A program made the position numbers and the translations under genes. A stretch of DNA of 42,802 bases from Candidatus Accumulibacter necessarius (GTDB lineage: Bacteria; Pseudomonadota; Gammaproteobacteria; Burkholderiales; Rhodocyclaceae). Below are positions 17,336-26,157 of the stretch, in pieces. Where the stretch lies: contig JAFLDL010000041.1 in NCBI GenBank assembly GCA_017302435.1, forward strand, positions 1 through 42,802. The letters run 5' to 3'. The stretch's first letter is position 1. Each line of letters begins with the position of its first letter. Under the pieces are notes generated by a model, which saw only the letters and a program-made list of their open reading frames with translations, did not search any database and was not told the origin of the DNA.

Positions 17336-17686
17336 ATGAAAGGAGCGCTGACCTTCGCCGCCGTCGGTGAAGCATCAACTGGTCTGGCTTTGCTGACCGT
17401 TCCCGCGCTGGTCGGGCGGGTGTTGCTAGCCGAGGAACTGACCGGCATCGCCATACCTGTCGCCCGGGTGGCCGGCATCGCTCTCATCGCATTGGCGGTC
17501 GCCTGCTGGCCGGGCACGCCGCTGGTAGGCATGTTGGCCTACAGCGCGGCTGTCACCCTCTATCTCGCCTACCTCGGCTTCGCGGGCGGCCCGGTCGGCC
17601 CACTGTTGTGGCCGGCGGTCGTCCTGCACGCCATCTTGACCGTGCTGCTGGCCCGGGCAGCACGTGGTGAGGGAAGATCGGCCTGA
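17336..17686 (+). CDS. Small integral membrane protein of unknown function
   Basis: A 116-residue protein made almost wholly of hydrophobic stretches, probably four membrane segments (ALTFAAVGEASTGLALLTVP, ARVAGIALIALAVACW, LVGMLAYSAAVTLYLAYLGF, PLLWPAVVLHAILTVLLAR). GGTGGAGG lies 5 bases before the ATG at 17336 and decides the start over the longer frame. It lies 88 bases after the sulfatase and may be cotranscribed. I do not recognise a family. Confidence 0.65.
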   Translation: MKGALTFAAVGEASTGLALLTVPALVGRVLLAEELTGIAIPVARVAGIALIALAVACWPGTPLVGMLAYSAAVTLYLAYLGFAGGPVGPLLWPAVVLHAILTVLLARAARGEGRSA

Positions 17687-17751
17687 CGTGGCTGTACACG
17701 ATCACCGGAACCGGTCTCGGCCCCGGGGACTTTTAGCCAGAACGGGCAAGC

Positions 17752-17768
17752 CCCCGGCTCTGCCGGGG
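17752..17768. repeat. GC-rich palindrome, REP-like
   Basis: CCCCGGC (17752-17758) and GCCGGGG (17762-17768) form a tight hairpin with a 3-base loop. No T tract follows on either strand. It resembles an extragenic palindrome between the membrane protein and the DUF2092 remnant. Confidence 0.4.
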
Positions 17769-17919
17769 TGGCCGTAGAAGCGCCGGTTCAGGCGGAAGAA
17801 ACAAGGCCGTATCGCGGCGCACCTGTCCGATGATTCGGATGCGCCAAGCCCCTCGAACAGGTCCGGCAGACGAGGCAGGCTATGTTTGGCCGCATGGGCT
17901 TTGCCGCCTTGTACTTCCA

Positions 17920-18063
17920 CATCGAGCACGAGGCGCAGTACTTCAGCGCCGGCGAGAACAGGGTGGCGGTCTTGTCCCGGACGATCAGTTGGCGCTTGGC
18001 ACGGGCACTCCGCATCACCGCGTGCAGCTTTCTTGGCCGCTCCATCGGGATCTCTGCCTGAGA
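17920..18063 (-). pseudogene. DUF2092 remnant
   Basis: The minus frame reads SQAEIPMERPRKLHAVMRSA then ARAKRQL and KTATLFSPALKY. Aligned by eye with DUF2092 copy 2 (SSAEIQVQRPNKLRAVMRSA and KTVTLYTPALKY), about 29 of 44 residues are identical. A stop codon precedes SQAE, and beyond ALKYCA the frame loses similarity. It is thus a short central piece of a lost fourth DUF2092 gene, with no partner gene beside it. Confidence 0.8.
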
Positions 18064-18097
18064 TCAGCACTGGCATCCGTCTCCCGCCTGATCAGGT

Positions 18098-19075
18098 TCA
18101 GTCAGCCTGAACGGGCCGCGCATTCCCATCGCCCCATCGGGTGTGCACCGCCACGAAATGCGCGATGTGATCGATTGCCAGGGTCGCCTCGGGAAGAAAC
18201 TCGGCCATCTGGAATGCGTGCGGCACGCCGGGCCAGATCTCGAGGCTGACTTCCACGCCCGCCACATGCGCTTTGTCTGCAGCGCGAACCGCTTCGTCGC
18301 GCAGCATTTCGTTGCTGCCGGCTTGCAGGAACAGCGGCGGAAAACCGCGGAAGTCGGCGAACAACGGCGACACTTCGGGGTCGATGTACTGGTGCGGCGA
18401 TTGCACATAACAGCGACGCAGGACGAGCAGGGTGCTCAACTGGAGCATCGGGTCCTCGCCGTCGTAGTCGGCCATGCTAGGGCTGGTGAGCGTGCAGTCG
18501 AGCGCCGGCGAGAGCAGCACGGCGCACGCCGGCAAGGGTTCGCTGGCCGCTCTTGCTCGGTGGATAGTCACCAGAGCCAGATTGCCGCCGGCCGAATCGC
18601 CGGCGAGCACGATGCTTTGGGGATTCAAGCCCTGTGCGAGGAGCGCTCGGTAAGCGCGATGGCAATCGTCCGGCGCTGCCGGAAACGGGTGCTCCGGTGC
18701 CAGCCGGTAATCGGGGAGGAGGGCGCGCGCGCCGAGGCGACGACACAGGCGCGACACCAGCGCCGCGTGCGCGTTGGGGAAGCGGAACGCGAATGACCCG
18801 CCGTGCAGGTAGAGGATGACCCGCTCGTCGCGGCTACCAGGGACTGTGATCCACTCGGCCGAAACGCCGCCGCAGTCGACCGGCGTGCGCCGCACGTCGG
18901 GCGCAAGGCGAAAATAGCGGGCGTCGATCTCCTCGTATTCACGCCGCAAGGCGGCGACATCGGATTCCTGGGTCAGCCGCCGGCGCATCGTCAGCCGCAG
19001 CAGCCCGTTCAGCGCTCGCGTCCGCCAACTGGGGCCAGTTTCAATCGTGTGGAGGTAAGTCGGTTCGCTGTGCAT
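18098..19075 (-). CDS. Alpha/beta hydrolase, hormone-sensitive-lipase (HSL) family esterase
   Basis: A 325-residue esterase with no signal peptide, so probably cytoplasmic. The HSL oxyanion-hole motif HGGS is at residues 91-94 (LYLHGGSFAF). DYRLAPEHPFPAAPDD is the second family signature. The nucleophile is Ser161 in GDSAGG. The acid is probably Glu256 (SNEMLRDE), and the base is His286 (GVPHAF). This set hydrolyses short or medium acyl esters. It is divergent from the patatin-like lipoprotein gene and sits among sulfatases and a second lipid hydrolase, suggesting a role in breakdown of ester or sulfate-ester compounds; that link is inference. Confidence 0.88.
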   Translation of the reverse strand: MHSEPTYLHTIETGPSWRTRALNGLLRLTMRRRLTQESDVAALRREYEEIDARYFRLAPDVRRTPVDCGGVSAEWITVPGSRDERVILYLHGGSFAFRFPNAHAALVSRLCRRLGARALLPDYRLAPEHPFPAAPDDCHRAYRALLAQGLNPQSIVLAGDSAGGNLALVTIHRARAASEPLPACAVLLSPALDCTLTSPSMADYDGEDPMLQLSTLLVLRRCYVQSPHQYIDPEVSPLFADFRGFPPLFLQAGSNEMLRDEAVRAADKAHVAGVEVSLEIWPGVPHAFQMAEFLPEATLAIDHIAHFVAVHTRWGDGNARPVQAD

Positions 19076-19188
19076 GGCTGTCCTGTCGTGGGTACAGGCT
19101 ACGCGAAATTGCGGGGTCGTGGAGGACGAGCATCGCGTTCACCGCAAGGACTTCTGCAGGGACAAGACAGGATAGAATCACATCTTCC

Positions 19189-20682
19189 ATGATCTACTTG
19201 GCCAAACCGATGACTCCATTGTCCATGCGCTCCTTGCTGGTTGTTATCTTGCTGCTCCTGCTCGGCGGTTGTGCCAGCCGGCCGATCAATCCGCCGATCA
19301 CGCAGGCTGACCCAACCGCGGGCTACCGCTTCGAGACGCGCCTGGGGCGTGTCAAGCAGAAGGAGAGTCTGGTCATCCTCGCCTTCTCGGGTGGCGGTAC
19401 GCGCGCTGCGGCGTTCTCCTACGGCGTCCTCGAGTTTCTTCGCCGTACCGAGGTCGTTGGACCCCAGGGCCAGCGCGTTCGCCTGCTTGATCAGGTCGAT
19501 GTCATCACCGGCGTCTCCGGCGGCAGTTTCACTGCCTTGGCCTATGGTCTGTACGGCGACAGACTGTTCAGCGAGTACGAGCAGCGCTTCCTCAAGCGTG
19601 ATGTGCAGGGCGAGATCATTGCCCGGACGTTCAGCCCGGGCAACTGGGGCAGTCTGTGGTTTACAGCCTGGGGCCGTTCAGAACTGGCGGCCGAGTTGTA
19701 CGACGAAATCCTGTTCAATGGTGCCACCTTCGGCGATCTGAACGCGGGCCGTGGTCCGCTGATTCTGGCCTCGGCGACCGACATCTCGACCGGCGCCCGT
19801 TTTGTCTTCAACCAGACGACCTTCGACATCCTCTGTTCGGATCTCAATGCCGTTCCCCTGTCGCGCGCCGCAGCCGCGTCGTCGGCCGTGCCGGTGGTGC
19901 TGTCGCCGGTGACAATGAACAATTACGCGGGCACCTGCAACAGGCGCTTTCCCGCCTGGGTGAAGCCGTTCACCGAAGCCGAGGAACCGCCGCGACCGGC
20001 GGCGCGCGCGATACGCTCGCTGAAGGACATGCAGGCTTACGACGACGGCGTCCACCGCCCCTACCTGCATCTCGTGGACGGCGGCGTTTCCGACAACGTC
20101 GGCATGCGCGCGGTGCTCGACGCGCTGGAAATTTCGCAGGCTCTGCACGAAGTTGGCGCCGCGACGCCGCTCGACGACGCGCGCCGGATCATCGTCTTCG
20201 TCGTCAATTCGCTGTCCTCGCCGCCGACCAACTGGGACGAATCCGAGACCCCGCCGGGCACTGTCGGCATCCTGCTGAAGTCAGCCGGCGTGCCGATCGA
20301 TCGCTACTCGTACGAAGCGATCGAGCTGTTGCGCGACATGGCTCACCGCTGGAAGACCGCGCGCCTGATCGCAAACTCGGCGGCCATGGCGAGCAACCGG
20401 GACCCCGCGGTCGCCGCTGCCGTTCGCGTGCCGGGCGCTGAAATCTATGTCATCGACGTCTCGTTCTCGGCGCTGAAGGACCCGGCGGAACTGGCTTATC
20501 TCAATGAACAGCCGACCTCCTTCGTGCTACCCGCAGAGGCCGTCGATCGCCTGCGCGCTGCGGCCGGAACGATCATCATGGATTCACCGGAATTCAAGCG
20601 ACTGCTGAAGGACGTCGGGGCGGCAATCGTGCCTGACTCGTCGCGCGGCGGTGCGGCGGCGAGCCAGCCTGGCGTGAAGTAG
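19189..20682 (+). CDS. Patatin-like phospholipase lipoprotein
   Basis: A 497-residue lipoprotein with a hydrophobic signal and lipobox LGGC (Cys28). The patatin fold shows the oxyanion loop FSGGGTRAAAFSYGVLEFL, the nucleophile elbow GVSGGSF (Ser110) and the catalytic DGG of LVDGGVSDNVG (Asp297). It should hydrolyse acyl esters of phospholipids or other lipids at the envelope. The ATG at 19189 is used here, but starts at 19210 or 19225 (MRSLLVVILLLLLGGC) would give a more typical signal peptide. It is divergent from the alpha/beta hydrolase. Confidence 0.88.
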   Translation: MIYLAKPMTPLSMRSLLVVILLLLLGGCASRPINPPITQADPTAGYRFETRLGRVKQKESLVILAFSGGGTRAAAFSYGVLEFLRRTEVVGPQGQRVRLLDQVDVITGVSGGSFTALAYGLYGDRLFSEYEQRFLKRDVQGEIIARTFSPGNWGSLWFTAWGRSELAAELYDEILFNGATFGDLNAGRGPLILASATDISTGARFVFNQTTFDILCSDLNAVPLSRAAAASSAVPVVLSPVTMNNYAGTCNRRFPAWVKPFTEAEEPPRPAARAIRSLKDMQAYDDGVHRPYLHLVDGGVSDNVGMRAVLDALEISQALHEVGAATPLDDARRIIVFVVNSLSSPPTNWDESETPPGTVGILLKSAGVPIDRYSYEAIELLRDMAHRWKTARLIANSAAMASNRDPAVAAAVRVPGAEIYVIDVSFSALKDPAELAYLNEQPTSFVLPAEAVDRLRAAAGTIIMDSPEFKRLLKDVGAAIVPDSSRGGAAASQPGVK

Positions 20683-20805
20683 CGCGCTCCGGCGTAGTAG
20701 CGAGGAAGCGTGTATGAAAGCGCTCGGCTAGCTTGCCATCGGCGCGGCAGCCAGTCTGCCTGCCGGGTCAGGGGATCCGCTGGCCGCCGCGCTTGTGGTC
20801 CCGTG

Positions 20806-21846
20806 CTAGCTTCCGCCGCCGGGTGAGGCTGGCCGGCGGACTCGCCAGCGGCCGGGTGTGACGCCACTCCAGCGTGAGAACGCCCGGCTGAAGGCGCTGG
20901 CATCGGAGTAAGCGAGCGCCGCGGCGATTTCACTCAGCGTCATTGTCGAATCATCGAGCATCTGCCGGGCGATCTCGAAGCGGACCTCGTCGGAGAGTTG
21001 CTGGAAGGTGGTTCCGCTGGCCCGCAGGTGCCGGTTCAGGGTACGAACATGCATCGAGAAAATGGCCGCGACTTCGTTCGCCGCCGCCCCGTGCGTCAGT
21101 AGCGCTGTCCGCAGCACGCGTTGCACCTGGTGCGGGAAGTCACCCGCAGTTCTTGCCTCGAGTTCGTCGATCTGCTTCTGCAGCAGGCGACGCAAGTCGG
21201 GGTCCGCTGCTGCCAAAGGGCGTGTCAGCCAGTCGGCGGGGAAAACCAGTGCGTTGTGCTCGGCGTCAAAGCGCAGCGGCGACTGGAAAAAGCGGCGAAA
21301 CGGGCCGATATCGGGCGGTTCCCGGTGGGCAAAGAGAACCTCGCTGGCCTGCCAGCCGGGCCCGCAGAGGCGGCGCATGATGTTGAACGCGACGGCGATG
21401 GCGCCGTCGGCGATCTGCTCGGCCGCCTCGACAGCTGGCTGGTAGATGGCGTAGCCGAAGAGCGCCGAGTTTCCGTTGATCACCAGCGTCGGCACTGCGC
21501 CGCGGTCGTGGTGGTGCAGATAGCGAACCAGCGTGCGCAGGGCGGTCTCGACGTCCGGCGAGTGTTGCACGAGGAATCCGACCAGACCGAGCGACGCAGG
21601 ACCGCCCTGCTGACCAACCAGGAGTCCGAAATGGCTGCAGCCGGTCCTGGCGACACAGATTGCAATCAGCCGGCCCAGGCTGACGAAGGGAATCATGTTG
21701 TCGGGGTCATCGAAAAGGCTCGGGCTGATCCCGGCCTCGGCGAGCAGTTCCGCCGGGTCGACGCCGTGGTCGCGCAGCACCGCAGGAATCGCTGCCGCCC
21801 CACGAACGCGAACGACCGCCTCGCCAAACGCTCTCTTAGCTCGCAA
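20806..21846 (-). CDS. AraC-family transcriptional regulator (arabinose-binding-like N-domain)
   Basis: A regulator of about 346 residues if it begins at the TTG at 21846, which has GGGAG seven bases upstream. The frame is open to 22092, but starts at 21954 or earlier would put the likely operator (21911-21943) inside the gene and give a family-atypical N-terminus. The sensor part opens AIPAVLRDHGVDPAELLAEA. The helix-turn-helix part is at the C-terminus (MTLSEIAAALAYSDASAFSR, then FSRWSGVTPGRWR). It is divergent from the outer-membrane protein and second sulfatase, and is the same class as the regulator at 13495. Confidence 0.85.
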   Translation of the reverse strand: MRAKRAFGEAVVRVRGAAAIPAVLRDHGVDPAELLAEAGISPSLFDDPDNMIPFVSLGRLIAICVARTGCSHFGLLVGQQGGPASLGLVGFLVQHSPDVETALRTLVRYLHHHDRGAVPTLVINGNSALFGYAIYQPAVEAAEQIADGAIAVAFNIMRRLCGPGWQASEVLFAHREPPDIGPFRRFFQSPLRFDAEHNALVFPADWLTRPLAAADPDLRRLLQKQIDELEARTAGDFPHQVQRVLRTALLTHGAAANEVAAIFSMHVRTLNRHLRASGTTFQQLSDEVRFEIARQMLDDSTMTLSEIAAALAYSDASAFSRAFSRWSGVTPGRWRVRRPASPGGGS

Positions 21847-21910
21847 CCGTCTACTCCCGTTTTCCAAAATAGCGCTCTTTCCACGCTTCCCGCTACCCGA
21901 ACGCCGTCGA

Positions 21911-21943
21911 TCTGTCGTGAATTGTATATCTTCTGTCGCGAAT
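21911..21943. promoter_or_regulatory. Direct-repeat operator, probably for the second AraC-type regulator
   Basis: TCTGTCGTGAAT (21911-21922) and TCTGTCGCGAAT (21932-21943) match at 11 of 12 bases and start 21 bp apart, as in the first operator pair. The intervening stretch is AT-rich (GTATATC). The shared core TGTCG also occurs in the pair at 14527. Confidence 0.65.
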
Positions 21944-22168
21944 GGTCGCGACATGGCCCCGGGTAGAAGCATGATAATGCGAACGAGCGCAACAGCGAGG
22001 GGGTTCGGGTGCGCCAGCTTCTGCCAATGGGCCGACGACGTGGAATGGCTGTGGCATCTGCGGCAGCCTTTGCTTGTCCCGCCATGATCCACCGGCTGGT
22101 CAGGCTCCGCAGCCAGCCCGGCGGCACGCCAGCACCGTGACTGACACCAACCGGAGGGAAAAGCAAGG

Positions 22169-23029
22169 ATGGAGACAGGAAAACTTTTCAGGCATCGCGT
22201 TGCCGGCGCCCTCTTCGGCGCCCTCAGCCTGGCAACGGTGGTGCCGGCGACCGCTGCCGAGGGCCTGCCCGGAGCAAGCCGCTTCGACGGTCAGTGGCAT
22301 TTCAGCCTGACGCCTTACGCGTGGCTACCGACGATCTACAACAGCGCGTCGTTAACCGGTCCATTCGGCATCTCGGGCGGCGTGGACAGCGCCATGCACA
22401 CGACCCCGAACGACTACCTGGACGACCTCTCGTTTGCATTCATGATCGCTGGAGAGGCGCGCAAGGGCGACTGGTCGGTGTTCACCGACTACATCTACAT
22501 GAAGCTCAAGGCACAGGACACCAGCGTGCGAACTGTCAGGGGGCCGGGAGGGGCCGTCTTGCCAGTGGCCGATGTGAGCGCCACGATGGATTTGAAGTCC
22601 GACGTCTGGACCCTCGCCGGCAGCTACACGGCCTGGCGCCGCGGGGCCTCTCACCTTGATGTCTTTGCCGGTACGCGCTACCTGTACATGAACCAGACGC
22701 TCGACTGGAGCATCAGCGGTGCGGCCGGCCTGCTCCCGGGGCGCCAGCGCACGCTTTCGGCGAGCATGAACAAGTGGGATGTGATCGCTGGCGTGAAAGG
22801 GGAGGTGAGCCTCAGCGACGATGGTCGCGTCTTCATGCCCTATTACCTTGATATTGGTTCCGGGTCCGACAACACGACCTGGCAGGCAATGGTCGCTCTG
22901 GGCTACCGCTACGGCTGGGGTGATGTCACGCTGGCGCTGCGCAACCTGTCGTACGACTTTACCGGCAGGGGGGAAGGCATCGACACCCGCTTCACCGGCC
23001 TGGCCCTCGGCGCCACCTTCCACTTCTAG
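22169..23029 (+). CDS. Outer-membrane beta-barrel protein
   Basis: A 286-residue protein with a signal peptide (to about VVPATAA) and alternating amphipathic strands to a C-terminal TFHF, which ends in phenylalanine as outer-membrane barrels do. FSLTPYAWLPTIY near residue 45 and DWSVFTDYIYMKL are typical of small outer-membrane proteins found with sulfatase or hydrolase genes. The sulfatase follows after 35 bases, so they probably form an operon and the barrel may admit or sense the substrate. I do not assign a substrate. Upstream lies the AraC-type operator. Confidence 0.8.
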   Translation: METGKLFRHRVAGALFGALSLATVVPATAAEGLPGASRFDGQWHFSLTPYAWLPTIYNSASLTGPFGISGGVDSAMHTTPNDYLDDLSFAFMIAGEARKGDWSVFTDYIYMKLKAQDTSVRTVRGPGGAVLPVADVSATMDLKSDVWTLAGSYTAWRRGASHLDVFAGTRYLYMNQTLDWSISGAAGLLPGRQRTLSASMNKWDVIAGVKGEVSLSDDGRVFMPYYLDIGSGSDNTTWQAMVALGYRYGWGDVTLALRNLSYDFTGRGEGIDTRFTGLALGATFHF

Positions 23030-23064
23030 TTTTTTCGGCAGTTTTTTGCTCCAAGGAGGCTGAC

Positions 23065-25593
23065 ATGCAATCAGGTTTGCGTTTGCTGGCGTTTGTTGCA
23101 GTCGTAGCAACATCTCTAGCCACCAGCGGTTGGGCGCTCGGGCAGCAGGTCACCGGCACCCTGGGCTCGCCCAGCGCCACGACTACGGTCAGCAACAAGC
23201 AACTGCCGCCGCCCGATCCCAAGTTCGGCGGCGTCATCAAGAACGACGCGCTGCAATCGAAGGCCTGGTGGGCGCCGCGCGTGGTGCCGCCGAAGGGCGC
23301 GCCGAACGTGCTGCTGATCATCACCGACGACGCCGGCTTTGGCGTGCCGAGCACCTTCGGCGGTGTCATCCCGACGCCGACGATGGACCGCATCGCCAGT
23401 GAAGGTCTGCGCTACAACCGCGTCTTCTCCACCGCACTGTGCTCGCCGACGCGCGCCGCGCTGATCACCGGGCGCAATCACCACTCGGTCGGCTTCGGCG
23501 TCATTTCCGAGCAGTCGACCGGCTTCCCCGGCTACAACAGCATCATCGGCAGAGACAAGGCGACGATCGGCCGCATGCTGCTCGACAACGGTTACGCCAC
23601 CTCGTGGTTCGGCAAGAACCACAACACGCCGGCCTTCGCCGCCAGCCAGGTCGGGCCCTTCGAGCTGTGGCCGAGCGGCATGGGCTTCGAGTACTTCTAC
23701 GGTTTCGTCGGCGGCGACGCCAACCAGTGGCAGCCGAACCTTTTCCGCAACACGACGCAGATCTTTCCTTTCCAGGGCAAACCGGGCTGGAACCTGATCA
23801 CCGGCATGGCCGACGACGCCATCGACTACATGACGCGCATCCACCAGACGCAGCCCGACAAGCCGATCTTCATCAAGTACGCGCCGGGGGCGACCCATGC
23901 GCCGCACCACCCGACCAGGGAGTGGGTGGACAAGATCGGCGCCATGCATCTGTTCGACGGCGGCTACGAGAAGTTGCGCGAGACGATCTTCGCCAACCAG
24001 AAGAAGCTCGGCCTGGTTCCCAAGGACGCCAAGCTCACACCGTGGCCCAATGAAATGCTGAAGCCCTGGGACCAGCTCAGCGCCGACGAGAAGAAGCTGT
24101 TCATCCGCCAGGTCGAGGTCTTCGCCGCCTACGCCGCCTACAACGACGCCGAGATCGGCCGCGTCATCCAGGCCTTCCAGGATCTGGGCAAGCTCGACAA
24201 CACCCTGGTCATCTATATCAACGGCGACAACGGTACCAGCGCCGAGGGCGGGCCGATGGGCACACCGAACGAGGTCGCCTTCTTCAACGGCATCAACGAA
24301 ATGCCCGTCGACGTGCAGATGAAGTGGTACGACGTCTGGGGTACCGAGCAGACCTACAACCACATGTCGGCCGGCTGGTCGTGGGCCTTCGACACGCCGT
24401 TCGACTGGTTCAAGCAGAACGCCTCGCGCCTGGGCGGCATCAACCAGAACATGGTCGTCTCGTGGCCGGCGCGCATCAAGGACAAGGGCGCCCTGCGCGA
24501 GCAGTTCGTGCACGTCATCGACGTTGTGCCGACCATCCTCGAAGCGGCGGGAATCAAGGCGCCGGAGATGGTCGACGGCATCAAGCAGGCGCCGATCGAG
24601 GGCACCAGCTTTGCCTACACCTTCGACCCGGCCAATGCCAGGGCGGCGTCGCGGCACAAGACGCAGTACTTCGAGATGTTCGGCCAGTGGGCGCTCTACG
24701 ATGACGGTTGGCTACTCAGCACCAAGGTCAACCGCGCGCCGTGGCAGGTTTTCGGTGAGGCCAACACCGATCCGCTGAACGGCCAGGTGTTCCAGCTCTA
24801 CAACCTGGGCAAGGACTTCAACCAGACCGACGACATTGCCGCACAGAACCCGCAGAAGGTCAAGGAGATGCGCCAGAAGTTCCTTGCCGAGGCGAAGAAG
24901 TACCAGGTCTTGCCGCTGGATGCGTCGGTGGCGGCCCGGATCGTCGCACCGCGCCCGAACATCACCGCCGGGCGGACGGAATTTGTCTACACGCGACCGA
25001 TGGTCGGCCTGCCGCAGGGCGACTCGCCGTTCCTGCTGAACGCGTCCTACACGATCACCGCCGACATCGACGTGCCGCAGGGCGGCGCCGAGGGCATGAT
25101 CCTGACCTCGGGCGGACGCTTCGGGGGATATGGCTTCTACCTGCTCAAGGGCAAGCCGGTGTTCCTGTGGAACCTGGTCGACCTCAAGCGCATCAAATGG
25201 GAAGGCGCCGAGGCGCTCACCCCGGGCCAGCACACGGTGGAGTTTGATTTCAAGTATGACGGCCTCGGCGTCGGGACGCTGGCGTTCAACAACATGAGCG
25301 GCCTCGGCCGACCCGGCACCGGCGTCCTCAAGGTGGATGGCAAGGTGGTGCAGACGATCACGATGGAGAAAACGCTGCCGATGATCCTGCAGTGGGACGA
25401 GAGCTTCGACATCGGTTCGGACACGCTGACCGGCGTGAACGACGCCGACTACATGCCGCCCTTCGCGCTGACCGCCAAGATGAACAAGCTGACGATCAAG
25501 GTCGACCGGCCGCAATTGTCGCCCGCGGACATCAAGAAGCTGGAAGCGGCGATGGCTGAGGCGCAGGACGGTAAGCCGCCGGCAAGCAAGTAA
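23065..25593 (+). CDS. Secreted type I arylsulfatase (paralogue 2)
   Basis: An 842-residue exported sulfatase, collinear with paralogue 1 (14749). Signal peptide to about WALG. NVLLIITDDAGFG begins the core; CSPTRAALITGR (Cys126) is the site of formylglycine formation. THAPHHPT and NGDNGTS follow, and the C-terminal jelly-roll-like part has GGRFGGYGFYL. AAGGAGG lies 7 bases before the ATG. It lies 35 bases after the outer-membrane protein and ends with a strong terminator at 25599. The two paralogues probably arose by duplication and may differ in substrate. All signature residues are intact. Confidence 0.92.
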   Translation: MQSGLRLLAFVAVVATSLATSGWALGQQVTGTLGSPSATTTVSNKQLPPPDPKFGGVIKNDALQSKAWWAPRVVPPKGAPNVLLIITDDAGFGVPSTFGGVIPTPTMDRIASEGLRYNRVFSTALCSPTRAALITGRNHHSVGFGVISEQSTGFPGYNSIIGRDKATIGRMLLDNGYATSWFGKNHNTPAFAASQVGPFELWPSGMGFEYFYGFVGGDANQWQPNLFRNTTQIFPFQGKPGWNLITGMADDAIDYMTRIHQTQPDKPIFIKYAPGATHAPHHPTREWVDKIGAMHLFDGGYEKLRETIFANQKKLGLVPKDAKLTPWPNEMLKPWDQLSADEKKLFIRQVEVFAAYAAYNDAEIGRVIQAFQDLGKLDNTLVIYINGDNGTSAEGGPMGTPNEVAFFNGINEMPVDVQMKWYDVWGTEQTYNHMSAGWSWAFDTPFDWFKQNASRLGGINQNMVVSWPARIKDKGALREQFVHVIDVVPTILEAAGIKAPEMVDGIKQAPIEGTSFAYTFDPANARAASRHKTQYFEMFGQWALYDDGWLLSTKVNRAPWQVFGEANTDPLNGQVFQLYNLGKDFNQTDDIAAQNPQKVKEMRQKFLAEAKKYQVLPLDASVAARIVAPRPNITAGRTEFVYTRPMVGLPQGDSPFLLNASYTITADIDVPQGGAEGMILTSGGRFGGYGFYLLKGKPVFLWNLVDLKRIKWEGAEALTPGQHTVEFDFKYDGLGVGTLAFNNMSGLGRPGTGVLKVDGKVVQTITMEKTLPMILQWDESFDIGSDTLTGVNDADYMPPFALTAKMNKLTIKVDRPQLSPADIKKLEAAMAEAQDGKPPASK

Positions 25594-25598
25594 GCGAA

Positions 25599-25637
25599 CG
25601 GCTGGCGTCCCGATGGGGGCGCCAGCCGCTTCCATTT
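25599..25637 (+). terminator. Rho-independent terminator after sulfatase 2
   Basis: CGGCTGGCG (25599-25607) pairs exactly with CGCCAGCCG (25620-25628), with further CCC/GGG pairing in the loop, and CTTCCATTTT follows. Confidence 0.8.
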
Positions 25638-25654
25638 TGATCTGGCGGGGAACC

Positions 25655-26071
25655 ATGAAAACAGCGGCTGCGCTCTACCTCTCACTCTTTACCGTTGCAA
25701 TCGGAACCGTGCCGGCGACGGCCGTTGCCCAGGTTGTCCCCAAGGCGGCAATCCAGTCCGAATCCCCTTTTTCGGCCCTGCCGGGACGCTGGGTTAGGCC
25801 CGACGGCGGCTACGTCATCAACATCAGGAGCGTCGATGCCAGCGGCAAGCTCGACGCCGCTTACGCCAATCCGAATCCGCTGCCGTTTTCCAGGGCGGAG
25901 GCGACGCGCGAAGGCAATGTCCTCAAGCTTTTCTTCGAGCTGCGGGCCGCTGGCTACAACGGATCGACCTACACCCTGACCTACGACCCGGCAGCCGACG
26001 TGTTGAAGGGCGTCTATTTCCAGGCGGTGGCGCAGCAGAAGTTCGACGTCCATTTCACGCGTGCAAGGTGA
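25655..26071 (+). CDS. Small exported protein of unknown function
   Basis: A 138-residue protein with a signal peptide (MKTAAALYLSLFTVAIGTVP to AVAQ). The mature part reads as a small beta-sandwich or lipocalin-like domain: LPGRWVRPDGGYVINIRSVD, LDAAYANPNPLPF, and YTLTYDPAADVLKGVYFQAV. The pattern GRWVRPDGGYVI..G..YxNPxP recurs in small hypothetical periplasmic proteins of Proteobacteria. A ribosome-binding sequence GGCGGGG precedes 25655. It starts a run of same-strand exported genes. Confidence 0.65.
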   Translation: MKTAAALYLSLFTVAIGTVPATAVAQVVPKAAIQSESPFSALPGRWVRPDGGYVINIRSVDASGKLDAAYANPNPLPFSRAEATREGNVLKLFFELRAAGYNGSTYTLTYDPAADVLKGVYFQAVAQQKFDVHFTRAR

Positions 26072-26157
26072 GTGAGGCGTTTTTTCGGGAGCGATCATGA
26101 GATGTTCCCCAAATGATTCATCGGCGTGGATTTCACGCCTAACCGCAGGAGGCAGAA

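Noticed and set aside
15280-17532. 750-codon minus-strand frame opposite sulfatase 1
   Set aside because: A GC-rich shadow of the sulfatase: Arg/Val/Leu/Asp-rich without any domain, while the plus strand has all sulfatase motifs. The same applies to 23116-24657 and 24712-25656.
21847-22092. N-terminal extension of the second AraC-type regulator
   Set aside because: It would enclose the 21-bp direct repeats and has no family-like sequence; a TTG with GGGAG at 21846 fits better.
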